This document shows, piece after piece, positions 43,215-51,146 of a stretch of 64,000 nt of DNA. The notes under the pieces are model-generated. The model worked only from the letters and a program-made list of their open reading frames with translations. It was not told the origin of the DNA and did not search any database. The position numbers were made by a program, and so were the translations under genes. How positions within the stretch are numbered: the stretch's first letter is position 1; every line of letters begins with the position of its first letter. The DNA is from Planctomycetaceae bacterium (lineage in GTDB: Bacteria > Planctomycetota > Phycisphaerae > Sedimentisphaerales > Anaerohalosphaeraceae), in contig JAJFTK010000117.1 in assembly GCA_021372945.1 (NCBI GenBank), forward strand, positions 1 through 64,000. Direction: 5' to 3'.

Positions 43215-44076
43215 TTAAGGCCTCCCGCGGAACAAACCCGGTTTCGGCAAACTGCCGCTGGCCTTCAGGGCTCAGCGTGAAATCGACGAACTGCTTAACA
43301 ATCCCGACCGGGTCGCCATTGGTATAAAAATACAGCGGACGCGAGAGCGGATATTGTTTGCTCAGGACATTCTTTATGTCAGGCGCATAAAAATGAACGC
43401 CATCGCTGCCGACCTTTAGCGTTTTGGCGCGGTCGGAGATATACCCCATTCCAAAGTAACCGATGGCGGCTTGATTATTGGCGACTTCCTCAACGATCGT
43501 CTGCGAGGAGGTCAGCAGCAGCGCATCCGGCGAGAATTCGGCGGTGCTGTCGCGTTTGCCTTCGCGGATGACTTCTTCCTTGAAATAGATGTGCGTGCCG
43601 GAACTGACTTCCCGTGACAAGAGGACGATCGGCAGATCGGGACCTCCGAATTCCTTCCAGTTGCCCGCCTGCCCCGTGAAGATTCGGTTCAGATCCTTCA
43701 TGGTAAGCTGTTCGACGGGGTTTTTCAAATTGACGATCACCGCGATCCCGTCGTAGGCAACAACGATCTCTACGGGATTACCCCCCCGCTTGCGGGCCAT
43801 TTCGATTTCCTTGGGTTTCATTTCGCGCGAAGCCGTCGCAATATCGCAAGTCTCATTGATCAACGAGGCGATCCCGACGCCGCTGCCGCCGCCCGTGATT
43901 GCGACGAAGATGTCCTGATACTGCTGCATGAATTTTTCGCTGAGCAACTGGGCGGCGTTGACCATCGTATCCGAGCCCTTGATCTGGATGTATCTGCGGT
44001 CGGCGGAGCGTTTGCAGCCATCAAAAAAATAAAACGTCGCGAGAAAACAAAGAAGATAAAGCGTTCTTTTTTTCAT
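43207..44076 (-). CDS. pstS: Phosphate-binding lipoprotein PstS
   Basis: 289 residues. Lipoprotein signal MKKRTLYLLCFLATFYF with lipobox-like FDGC at 18-21. Type 2 binding-protein fold with phosphate-contacting stretches IKGSDTMVNAA, ITGGGSGVGIASL and SREVSSGTHIYF. First gene of the pst operon. The 196 bp upstream hold a candidate promoter and a perfect 8-bp palindrome, so regulation by phosphate is likely; no clear E. coli-type Pho box is seen. Confidence 0.95.
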   Translation of the reverse strand: MKKRTLYLLCFLATFYFFDGCKRSADRRYIQIKGSDTMVNAAQLLSEKFMQQYQDIFVAITGGGSGVGIASLINETCDIATASREMKPKEIEMARKRGGNPVEIVVAYDGIAVIVNLKNPVEQLTMKDLNRIFTGQAGNWKEFGGPDLPIVLLSREVSSGTHIYFKEEVIREGKRDSTAEFSPDALLLTSSQTIVEEVANNQAAIGYFGMGYISDRAKTLKVGSDGVHFYAPDIKNVLSKQYPLSRPLYFYTNGDPVGIVKQFVDFTLSPEGQRQFAETGFVPREALSE

Positions 44077-44146
44077 ATAAAAATCCCCTTATAGCATCAT
44101 CCAGGCAGCATAAATATCAGGATAAAACGAACCTTAAGATGAGGGT

Positions 44147-44170
44147 TTTACGTAGTTCTGAATACGTAAA
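44147..44170. promoter_or_regulatory. Palindrome TTTACGTA-N8-TACGTAAA upstream of pstS
   Basis: Perfect 8-bp inverted repeat with an 8-bp spacer, 71 bp before the pstS start, downstream of a possible promoter (-35 TTGACA at 44210-44205; weak -10 TTTAAC at 44188-44183, 16-bp spacer). A likely regulator binding site for the phosphate operon. Confidence 0.6.
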
Positions 44171-44272
44171 GGATTGAAGGGAGTTAAACCACCTGAAGTG
44201 CTATTGTCAAGCACAAAAAAAAATTAACCAGATCCGCTGCGAATCACCACGTCGGGCCGTTCTGCAAATCCC

Positions 44273-45397
44273 TTAATTACGTTCTGTTGCCAATTTTTTC
44301 AGGATGTCCAGACCTTGTTCGATCTTTTGATCCGTGGTCGCATAGCTGATCCTAAAGTGCGTATCCCGTTCGCTGAAGACGTTGCCTGGAATCACAAGCA
44401 GATTGTTAGCAATTGCTTTCTTTACAAACTCGCTTGCATTCGGATAATGCGACGGGATCTTGGGAAAGATATAAAAGGCCCCTTCCGGCTTGACGACTTC
44501 GTAGTGTTTGGCAAGACCTTCAACCATGCGGTCTCGCTTGGCCCGATAGTGAGCGATATATGCATCCATGTTATAATCCAGCGCAGTCACCAGGGACATC
44601 TGGAAGGGAGACGGGGCACAGACAAACGTGTACTGCTGGATCATCAGCATTTTTTCCATCAACGGAGCCAGACTAGAATGGCAGACGGCGTATCCCAAAC
44701 GCCATCCTGTCATGGCGTAGGTCTTACTGAACCCTTTGAGCACCAGGACCTTGTCATACTGTGATGCCGCGCTGGCATTTGGGCCGGCGTAGGCGAAATC
44801 CTCGTAGATCTCGTCGCTTACGATAAGCAGATTGTGCTTTTTGGCAATTTCAACGACCTGCTTGATCTGATCAGCGGAATTGACGACACCCGTTGGATTC
44901 GTGGGGGAATTGAGAACGATCACCTTGGTCCTGGCCGTCACGGCATCAGCGATCTTGTCCGCCGGCAGCTTGAAATCCGGGTAGGTGTCAACGAAAACGC
45001 ATTTGCCGCCGAGCATATTGACCAGATGCTTGTACATCACAAAATACGGTTCGGGAATGATCACCTCATCGCCGGGATTGATCAGGGCCATGAACGCCAG
45101 CAGTAAACCGCCCGTGACCCCGCTGGTAAGCATCGCGGGGGCATTCTGCCAACCGTACCGGGCCTGCATCCTTTCGTTGAGTCGGGCCAGGACCTGCGCA
45201 TCGCCGGCCGTCTGCGAGTAACGATTGTTACCGCGACGAATCGCCTCGATCGCCGCTTCTTTAATAGCATCCGGAACGTCAAAGTCCGGCTGCCCGATCG
45301 AAAAATTCACGGGATCCTTCAATTGGGCGGCAAGCGCAAAGACCTTGCGGATGCCGCTGGCATCAATCAAACGGGTACGGTCGGCAAGATAATCCAT
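44273..45397 (-). CDS. Class I/II pyridoxal-phosphate aminotransferase
   Basis: 374 residues from the ATG at 45397 (GGGGAA 8 nt upstream); a longer frame to 45463 adds a Cys-rich stretch reading through a hairpin and is rejected. Fold-type I: NSPTNPTG (163-170), SDEIYEDF, PLP lysine Lys225 in KGFSKTYAMTGWRLGY, and FRISYATT with the substrate Arg near the C-terminus. Resembles aspartate/aromatic or N-succinyldiaminopimelate-type aminotransferases; donor and acceptor cannot be fixed. Cytoplasmic. Downstream of the small basic protein gene on the same strand. Confidence 0.92.
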   Translation of the reverse strand: MDYLADRTRLIDASGIRKVFALAAQLKDPVNFSIGQPDFDVPDAIKEAAIEAIRRGNNRYSQTAGDAQVLARLNERMQARYGWQNAPAMLTSGVTGGLLLAFMALINPGDEVIIPEPYFVMYKHLVNMLGGKCVFVDTYPDFKLPADKIADAVTARTKVIVLNSPTNPTGVVNSADQIKQVVEIAKKHNLLIVSDEIYEDFAYAGPNASAASQYDKVLVLKGFSKTYAMTGWRLGYAVCHSSLAPLMEKMLMIQQYTFVCAPSPFQMSLVTALDYNMDAYIAHYRAKRDRMVEGLAKHYEVVKPEGAFYIFPKIPSHYPNASEFVKKAIANNLLVIPGNVFSERDTHFRISYATTDQKIEQGLDILKKLATERN

Positions 45398-45430
45398 ATT
45401 CAATTCCCCACAGATCGGCGCATAGGAATT

Positions 45431-45461
45431 GCCGCTTGTACAGCAGACTGTACACAGCGGC
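45431..45461. other. Long interrupted palindrome between small basic protein and aminotransferase genes
   Basis: GCCGCT-TGTACAG-caga-CTGTACA-c-AGCGGC: 6-bp and 7-bp arms separated by one bulged base. It lies 34 bp upstream of the aminotransferase start and 19 bp after the preceding stop. No T run follows on the minus strand, so an operator or RNA structure is as likely as a terminator. Confidence 0.6.
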
Positions 45462-45479
45462 AACGCGGATATGCACTTA

Positions 45480-45641
45480 TTACTTCGGCTTGCGATGACT
45501 GACTTTCGGCAGCCCCGTTACCTTGTTTCCTTCTTCCCAGCGTTCTTCTTCGCTGAGGACCTTGACGCGTTCTTCTCTGGATAAAACATTGCGGTGCCGC
45601 TTTAGGGCGCCTTTTACTTTTAGCGAACGATCAACTGACAT
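45480..45641 (-). CDS. Small basic protein of the Planctomycetes/Verrucomicrobia/Chlamydiae type
   Basis: 53 residues, ATG at 45641 with GAGAGG 6 nt upstream. Sequence starts MSVDRSLKVKGALKRHRNVL, continues SREERVKVLSEEERW and ends EEGNKVTGLPKVSHRKPK. The pattern SLK...KRNVL.R.ERV..L....W.EG..V.GLPK matches the small basic protein family I know from this phylum group (TIGR04137 in my memory, reported as linked to ribosomes). Highly charged, no membrane segment. Its shortness explains why it can be missed. Good marker for the taxonomic assignment. Confidence 0.9.
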   Translation of the reverse strand: MSVDRSLKVKGALKRHRNVLSREERVKVLSEEERWEEGNKVTGLPKVSHRKPK

Positions 45642-45665
45642 ACAAAACCTCTCTTAACTTAGATT

Positions 45666-46454
45666 CTACTTCAACAATCCGTAACAATCCTGAAACGGTT
45701 TTAATCCAAATTTCGTGTCGCCTGTCTCCTTGGCGTACGCCAGTCCGAGCGTGCGGATCTTGCGCACCAGTTCATACCCGGGCGTTCCCTCGCTCTCGGG
45801 ATTTACGTTAAAGCCCTGCGATGTTACCAGCAGTGCGTAGCCATTGCGAACAATAATGTCGGTCGGAACCTCTTTTTTCTTAAAGAAATCCCGCAGCACC
45901 AGCAGTTCATCCTTGCGCGACTCCTGTATGCCCTGGATCACGATCACGTTGTTTCCGTCACCAGGGTCCGCCTGGGCCGCAAGCGATTTGCTTTGAGACC
46001 GCACTGGCTCTTTCGGGGCCTCAGGCTTAATGGGCCTGGGCTCCTGGATCTGCACGGCGATGGACGTCGGAGTCTGGCGTTTCAGGTCCGGCACGGTTGG
46101 CTGAGATTTCGTTGCCGCCGCCGAGGCGACGTTTTCATCTGTTTGCCCGCCGCCATAATAAAGGGCGCCAATCCACACCCCAAGTCCCAATACCACAACC
46201 TGAGCGGCCACTGCGATTATAATTAACAAGGTTTTTGCGGACAAACCGGAGCCCGTACCGCTACTGACCTCTTCATCTGCCGTTTGTTTCGACTGCGCCG
46301 TATTCTGGGAGGCCGCATACAAACCACTTTGCGTCAAATGATTAAAACGCTTTCGATCGGACCTCATCTGACCGGTCTTGAGACCCTCTGCGATACGCAC
46401 TTGTCCCTGTCGGATCGCTTCGTACAATGCCTTTTGGTTTTGTTTTCGGGCCAT
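45666..46454 (-). CDS. Single-pass membrane-anchored protein of unknown function
   Basis: 262 residues. Basic cytoplasmic N-terminus (MARKQNQKALYEAIRQGQVR), one membrane segment at ~73-98 (AKTLLIIIAVAAQVVVLGLGVWIGAL), a Pro/Lys/Gln-rich linker to ~160, then a compact C-terminal domain (~168-262: VIVIQGIQESRKDELLVLRDFF, PTDIIVRNGYALLVTSQGF) with the alternating pattern of a SPOR-like or similar small alpha/beta fold. Not recognised further. Starts divergently from rpmF with its own promoter, and lies 24 bp before the small basic protein gene, so the two may be co-transcribed. Confidence 0.8.
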   Translation of the reverse strand: MARKQNQKALYEAIRQGQVRIAEGLKTGQMRSDRKRFNHLTQSGLYAASQNTAQSKQTADEEVSSGTGSGLSAKTLLIIIAVAAQVVVLGLGVWIGALYYGGGQTDENVASAAATKSQPTVPDLKRQTPTSIAVQIQEPRPIKPEAPKEPVRSQSKSLAAQADPGDGNNVIVIQGIQESRKDELLVLRDFFKKKEVPTDIIVRNGYALLVTSQGFNVNPESEGTPGYELVRKIRTLGLAYAKETGDTKFGLKPFQDCYGLLK

Positions 46455-46547
46455 AATCTCATCCTTCGACTCAGAGAGAAATCTTCCCCACGCCCATCAG
46501 CGGCGACTTGCCGCCCGGCACATATCCCAATACTTGCAGAACGCATT

Positions 46548-46576
46548 AACATACACGCGGACAGCGGACTTTTCAA
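46548..46576 (-). promoter_or_regulatory. Promoter of the membrane-anchored protein gene
   Basis: TTGAAA (46576-46571), 17-bp spacer, TATGTT (46553-46548) on the minus strand, about 95 bp before the start at 46454. Confidence 0.6.
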
Positions 46577-46630
46577 CCGTAAACTTAACAAAAAACTGAT
46601 TTTATGAGCGTCTTTTTGAGAATTAAATTC

Positions 46631-46659
46631 TTGACTTCGTCCGGTTTATCGACTATAGA
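46631..46659 (+). promoter_or_regulatory. Promoter of the rpmF-plsX-fab cluster
   Basis: TTGACT (46631-46636), 17-bp spacer, TATAGA (46654-46659). Predicted leader of ~158 nt before rpmF contains a hairpin CTTTC-ggcccc-GGAAAG (around 46740-46758) enclosed by CCCTT/AAGGG, possibly regulatory. With the divergent promoter at 46548 this accounts for the 369-bp gene-free stretch. Confidence 0.75.
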
Positions 46660-46823
46660 ATTGCCTTTTCCGGAATATTTTACTTTACGGTAGATTTGTA
46701 TTTTGATATACGAATCGGGATGGAGTCATTGTAAAAAGACCCTTTCGGCCCCGGAAAGTCGGCAACCTTAAGGGAACGTATCTTTTTAATTCGATCAGAG
46801 ATTTAACGGAGATGCAATAAGTT

Positions 46824-47012
46824 ATGTTACCGGTAAAGAAAACCAGTAAATCCCGAACCCGTACGCGACGTAACCACAAGAAGCTCAGTTCTGTGAATTA
46901 TTCGCTGTGCAAGAAATGCGGAGCCGCCAAACTGCCGCATGCCGCATGCAGCCAATGCGGTTTTGTAAATGACAAGATAACGCTTAAGCTGGCCAAGGAG
47001 GCCGAAAGCTAA
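46824..47012 (+). CDS. rpmF: 50S ribosomal protein L32
   Basis: 62 residues. N-terminal LPVKKTSKSRTRTRRNHKKL and a four-cysteine zinc site, Cys29-x2-Cys32 and Cys42-x2-Cys45 (SLCKKCG, ACSQCG), the zinc-containing C+ form of L32. The rpmF-plsX-fabH order is widespread in bacteria and ties ribosome and membrane synthesis. The usual YceD/DUF177 gene upstream is absent. Confidence 0.96.
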   Translation: MLPVKKTSKSRTRTRRNHKKLSSVNYSLCKKCGAAKLPHAACSQCGFVNDKITLKLAKEAES

Positions 47013-47014
47013 AA

Positions 47015-48031
47015 ATGCGGATCGCTATTGACGCTATGGGCGGCGACCATGCTCCGGACGAGATCGTAGCCGGGGCGCTGGAGGCTAAGGATGTCCTCAA
47101 AAGCGACGACGAACTGATTCTCATCGGAGATGAGGGAATCATCAAATCGTGCCTGGTCAGGCTAGGCGCGTCACCGGACACATTCCGGATCTTTCATGCG
47201 TCTGAAGTGATCGGGATGAATGAATCCCCTGTTGAGGCGCTTCGGCACAAGCCGAAAAGCTCGATCGCTATTATGGCACGAGCAGCTTCTCACCGGCAGG
47301 TGGACGCGGTGCTTTCGGCCGGCAATACCGGGGCCTGCGTGGCGGGCTGCCAGCTTCGCATGCGTAATCTGGAAGGCGTGCAGCGGCCGGGCATCGCCAT
47401 CGTGCTGCCAACCTTGGGCGGCCCGGTGACCATGTGCGACGTGGGCGCCAATATCGCGTGCAAGCCCATCCATCTATACCAGTACGCGGTCATGGCCAGT
47501 ATTTATGCCGAAGCGATGTTCGGAATCCAGCGCCCGCGGGTGGGCCTGATGAACATCGGCGAAGAGGAACGCAAGGGTACCGACCTGGTCAAGAAGACGC
47601 ATGCCCTGCTGCTGAACGACCCTAAGATTAACTTTGTCGGCAATCTTGAAGGACGCGATCTGTTCCAGGGCAAATGCGATGTGGTCATCTGCGAGGGATT
47701 CCTGGGCAATGTCGTTCTAAAGTTGACCGAAGGGCTGGTCGAGATGATCTTTACCGCGATCCGGCAGGAACTGACGACCCGCAGCAAACTCATGGCCTTG
47801 TGGTTCAAGTCCGTGATGAAGAGTGTCTTTCGCAAGTACGATTATCATGAATACGGCGGCGCCATGCTGCTGGGGGTCAATGGACTTTCGATCATCTGCC
47901 ATGGGTCCAGCAAGGCAAGAACCATCAAGAATGCCATATTCGCATGCAAGAAATTCGCTGATAAGCACATTAATGAGAAGATCGTAGAACGCCTGTCACA
48001 GATGGCGATGGTGGATAGCAATGGTCAATAA
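47015..48031 (+). CDS. plsX: Phosphate acyltransferase PlsX
   Basis: 338 residues, starting 2 bp after the rpmF stop. RIAIDAMGGDHAPDEIVAGA is the family N-terminus; AVLSAGNTGA, GVQRPGIAIVLPT and CDVGANIACKP follow. Makes acyl-phosphate from acyl-ACP for PlsY-dependent phospholipid synthesis. Overlaps fabH by 11 bp. Confidence 0.96.
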   Translation: MRIAIDAMGGDHAPDEIVAGALEAKDVLKSDDELILIGDEGIIKSCLVRLGASPDTFRIFHASEVIGMNESPVEALRHKPKSSIAIMARAASHRQVDAVLSAGNTGACVAGCQLRMRNLEGVQRPGIAIVLPTLGGPVTMCDVGANIACKPIHLYQYAVMASIYAEAMFGIQRPRVGLMNIGEEERKGTDLVKKTHALLLNDPKINFVGNLEGRDLFQGKCDVVICEGFLGNVVLKLTEGLVEMIFTAIRQELTTRSKLMALWFKSVMKSVFRKYDYHEYGGAMLLGVNGLSIICHGSSKARTIKNAIFACKKFADKHINEKIVERLSQMAMVDSNGQ

Positions 48032-49034
48032 TCCGACAATCGAGACGCCGAAGCGCCGCGCGGTAGTGGCGGGTACGGGGTCTTGTGTACCTGACAAGAT
48101 ATTAAGCAACCAGGATCTTACGAAGATCGTGGAAACCTCGGATGAATGGATCACGACGCGGACGGGCATCAAGACGCGGCGGATCGCTCAACCCGGGCAG
48201 ACCACGGCCACTCTTTCGGCGCAGGCGGCCCGCAATGCGCTTCAGGATGCGCAGATGCAGGCCGATGAGATCGAGATGATCGTGATCGGTACCGTCACGC
48301 CGGAAATGGTTTTTCCTTCGACCGCGTGCTTTGTGCAGGATATGATCGGTGCGCGAAACGCATGGGCATTCGATCTTTCGGCCGCGTGCAGCGGCTTTGT
48401 TTACGGGCTTTCGATCGCTCATCAATTTGTCAGTTCGGGACGGTACCACAACGCCCTGGTGATCGGCGCCGAAACGCTCAGCCGCATCACCAATTACCAG
48501 GATCGCGGAAGCTGCATCCTGTTCGGCGACGGCGCCGGCGCGGTGATCCTTAAGGCCGCTAACGAGGGATCGCAGGGAATCATGTACAGTACATCCTTCA
48601 GCGACGGCCGCGGTTGGACCGCCCTCAATTGCCCAGCCTTCGGCTCGCGGAACCCGGTCAGTAAACCGCTGGCGGACCCGTCCATGGTGTATATGCAAAT
48701 CAACGGACGCGAAGTGTATCATACCGCCGTTCGAAGGATCGTGGAACTGGTGAACGAATGTCTCGAAAAATGCGATCTGGGGGTAGAGGACATCGCGATG
48801 TTCATCCCGCACCAGATGAACGCGCGCATTATCGAATCCGTCGGCAAGCGTCTGAACTTCACGGATGACCGTATCTTTATCAACATTGACAAATACGGCA
48901 ACACGTCCGCCGCTTCGATCCCTATCGCCCTGGATGAGTGCCGCAAGAGCGGCAAAGTTCACAAAGGCGATATTATTCTTCTGGTGGCATTCGGCGGCGG
49001 ACTGACGTGGGGCGCAAACGTCATTCAGTTATAA
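48021..49034 (+). CDS. fabH: 3-oxoacyl-ACP synthase III
   Basis: 337 residues. Starts fatty-acid synthesis by joining acetyl-CoA and malonyl-ACP. Thiolase fold with the Cys-His-Asn triad: Cys123 in SAACSGF, His264 in PHQMNARI, Asn294 in KYGNTSAAS. TRTGIKTRRI is the family loop. ATG inside the plsX end, translationally coupled. Confidence 0.96.
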   Translation: MVNNPTIETPKRRAVVAGTGSCVPDKILSNQDLTKIVETSDEWITTRTGIKTRRIAQPGQTTATLSAQAARNALQDAQMQADEIEMIVIGTVTPEMVFPSTACFVQDMIGARNAWAFDLSAACSGFVYGLSIAHQFVSSGRYHNALVIGAETLSRITNYQDRGSCILFGDGAGAVILKAANEGSQGIMYSTSFSDGRGWTALNCPAFGSRNPVSKPLADPSMVYMQINGREVYHTAVRRIVELVNECLEKCDLGVEDIAMFIPHQMNARIIESVGKRLNFTDDRIFINIDKYGNTSAASIPIALDECRKSGKVHKGDIILLVAFGGGLTWGANVIQL

Positions 49035-49054
49035 CAGGGAAGGTTGAATTTGAA

Positions 49055-49996
49055 ATGAAGACCGCATTCTTGTTTCCAGGTCAGGGCGCCCAGTACGTTG
49101 GGATGGGCAAGGACCTCGCGGAGAAGTATCCGCAGGCAGCGGCCCTTCTGACGCGAGCCGGCGACGTCGTCGGATACGATCTGCTGGAGATCTGCGGCAG
49201 CGGCCCGGAAGAAAAACTGAATTCCACAATGTACTCGCAGCCGGCGATCTTTGCGGTTTCAGCCGCCCTGCTCGACCTGCTTATGTCGCGGGCTCCATCG
49301 TTGAAGCCGGACGTGACGGCCGGATTGAGCATGGGCGAATACACGGCGCTTTACGCGGCCGGATTGATCTCGTTCGAAGATACGCTCCGCTTAGTGCAAA
49401 AGCGGGGGCAGGCCATGCAGGCGGCCGCCGAACTCACGCGCGGGGCAATGGTAAGCTTGCTGGGGCTGGATGAACTGAAGGTGATCGAGCTGTGCGAGGA
49501 GGCTTCCGGCGGGGAATTGCTGGTTGCCGTGAATTTTAACTGCCCGGGACAAATCGTTGTCAGCGGAACGGTCAGCGCCTGCAAGCGCGCCGAGGAACTG
49601 GCGCCCAGGTACGGGGCGATGAAGGCTGTGCCGCTGAGCGTAGCCGGGGCGTTTCATACGGAAATGATGGATCCGGCGGCGCAGGAACTGGCGGCCGCGC
49701 TGGCGCAATGTGCCATTAAAGAACCCGGACAGGTCAGCGTTATCGCCAACATCAGCGCGGAGTATTATGCGTCGGCTGACGCGGTTCGCAACGGATTGGT
49801 CAAGCAACTGGTGCGGCCTATTCTGTGGCAGCGCTGCATGGAGCGGCTGCTCGCGGCGGGCGTTGAAGAGTTTTACGAGATCGGACCGGGGCGCGTGTTG
49901 ACGGGGCTGATGAAACGGATCAGCCGCCGCACCAAAATCACGAACATCAGCTCGGTCGAATCCTTCGAGGAATTTTTAAAAGGTAATCTGAAATAG
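49055..49996 (+). CDS. fabD: Malonyl-CoA:ACP transacylase
   Basis: 313 residues from the ATG at 49055; an upstream in-frame start at 48938 lies inside fabH and is rejected. FPGQGAQYVGMGKDL N-terminus, nucleophile Ser92 in AGLSMGEY, His201 in GAFHTEMM, EIGPGRVLTGL near the end. Loads malonyl groups on AcpP. 20 bp after fabH. Confidence 0.96.
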   Translation: MKTAFLFPGQGAQYVGMGKDLAEKYPQAAALLTRAGDVVGYDLLEICGSGPEEKLNSTMYSQPAIFAVSAALLDLLMSRAPSLKPDVTAGLSMGEYTALYAAGLISFEDTLRLVQKRGQAMQAAAELTRGAMVSLLGLDELKVIELCEEASGGELLVAVNFNCPGQIVVSGTVSACKRAEELAPRYGAMKAVPLSVAGAFHTEMMDPAAQELAAALAQCAIKEPGQVSVIANISAEYYASADAVRNGLVKQLVRPILWQRCMERLLAAGVEEFYEIGPGRVLTGLMKRISRRTKITNISSVESFEEFLKGNLK

Positions 49997-50017
49997 CAGT
50001 TTTTTAAGGATGATGTG

Positions 50018-50755
50018 ATGGCAGAAAAACGCTTGGCGGTTGTTACCGGTGCCGCTCGAGGGATCGGGCGGACAATAGTTTTGGAACTGCTCAAGCAAGG
50101 GCGGCAGGTGGCCGGCCTTGACCTGAACAGGCAGCAGCTTGACGAATTGGAAAAAGTTTGTGCAGAGGCCGGCTATGAGGTCGTTACGCGGTGCGTCGAT
50201 ATCACGCAAACGGATAAGTTGACCGAAACACTGGAGTCGCTGGCCGAAAGCTATGGCGGGATTGGCATTCTGGTGAACAACGCCGGGATCACTCGTGACA
50301 AACTGATGATCCAGATGGATGACGAGGATTTCGATAAAGTTATCTCGGTCAATCTGCGGGCCGCTTTTGTCGCCACGCGCGTGGCCGCCCGGTCGATGGT
50401 TCGCAATAAATTCGGCCGGATCGTGCATATCAGTTCGGTGGCCGGCGTCATGGGGCAGGCCGGATCTGCCAATTACGCCGCCAGCAAGGCCGGCTTGATC
50501 GGCATGTCCAAATCGATCGCGCGCGAGGTCGGCAAAAAGAACGTGACCTCCAACTGCATCGCGCCGGGCTTTATCATGACGGACATGACGCAGATTCTGC
50601 CGGAGCCGGTCAAAGAGGCCGCGATGGCCGTAATCCCGATGAAACGCTTCGGAAAACCGGAAGAAGTCGCCCGCGCGGTGGCGTTCTTAACGGCCGACGA
50701 AGCCGGCTATTTAACGGGCCAGGTTTTGTGCGTGGATGGCGGCATGGCCATGTAG
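50018..50755 (+). CDS. fabG: 3-oxoacyl-ACP reductase
   Basis: 245 residues from the ATG at 50018 (AAGGA 7 nt upstream); a GTG one codon earlier is less well placed. Short-chain dehydrogenase: TGAARGIG (10-17) binds NADP, NNAG (87-90), catalytic Ser140, Tyr153 and Lys157 (YAASK). PEEVARAVAFL and YLTGQVLCVDGGMAM close the fold. 21 bp after fabD. Confidence 0.96.
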   Translation: MAEKRLAVVTGAARGIGRTIVLELLKQGRQVAGLDLNRQQLDELEKVCAEAGYEVVTRCVDITQTDKLTETLESLAESYGGIGILVNNAGITRDKLMIQMDDEDFDKVISVNLRAAFVATRVAARSMVRNKFGRIVHISSVAGVMGQAGSANYAASKAGLIGMSKSIAREVGKKNVTSNCIAPGFIMTDMTQILPEPVKEAAMAVIPMKRFGKPEEVARAVAFLTADEAGYLTGQVLCVDGGMAM

Positions 50756-50774
50756 AAAATTGAATAAAAAAAGA

Positions 50775-50803
50775 TTGAAAAGGCGCCGTGCGGCCGGTAT
50801 ATT
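50775..50803 (+). promoter_or_regulatory. Internal promoter for acpP
   Basis: TTGAAA (50775-50780), 17-bp spacer, TATATT (50798-50803), in the 119-bp gap before acpP. Would allow extra acyl carrier protein expression beyond the operon transcript. Confidence 0.65.
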
Positions 50804-50874
50804 ACCGCCGAAAACTCAAAAATACATCTAAAAGGACTGAATTACATAACTCTTTTAATTTAAGGAGATTGGAC

Positions 50875-51138
50875 GTGGCAGACGTGGATATTCAAGCCAT
50901 TGAGGCGAAGGTTATTGAGATTGTCAGTGAACAGATGGGCGTTGACAAGAGCGAGATCAGCCGGGAGACATCGTTTATTAACGATTTGAATGCCGACTCG
51001 CTTGATACGGTCGAATTGGTCATGGAATTTGAAGACGAATTCGACATGAGCATTCCGGATGAAGAGGCAGAAAAGATCCAGACGGTCGGCGCGGCGATCG
51101 ATTACATCGCCGAGATCATGAAGAACAAGGAAGATTAA
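50875..51138 (+). CDS. acpP: Acyl carrier protein
   Basis: 87 residues from a GTG at 50875, chosen because AAGGAG lies 7 nt upstream; an upstream in-frame ATG at 50788 would add a basic stretch foreign to ACPs. Acidic helical protein with phosphopantetheine site Ser42 in [12 protein letters not shown]. Central carrier for the fab enzymes around it. 8 bp before fabF. Confidence 0.96.
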   Translation: MADVDIQAIEAKVIEIVSEQMGVDKSEISRETSFINDLNADSLDTVELVMEFEDEFDMSIPDEEAEKIQTVGAAIDYIAEIMKNKED

Positions 51139-51146
51139 GGATAGCC

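Noticed and set aside
46607..46696. 29-codon frame beginning ATGAGCGTC upstream of rpmF
   Set aside because: Spans the predicted rpmF promoter, has no ribosome site and no likeness to the YceD protein expected there.
48102..48962. 286-codon minus-strand frame opposite fabH
   Set aside because: Antisense shadow; fabH has its full catalytic triad on the plus strand.
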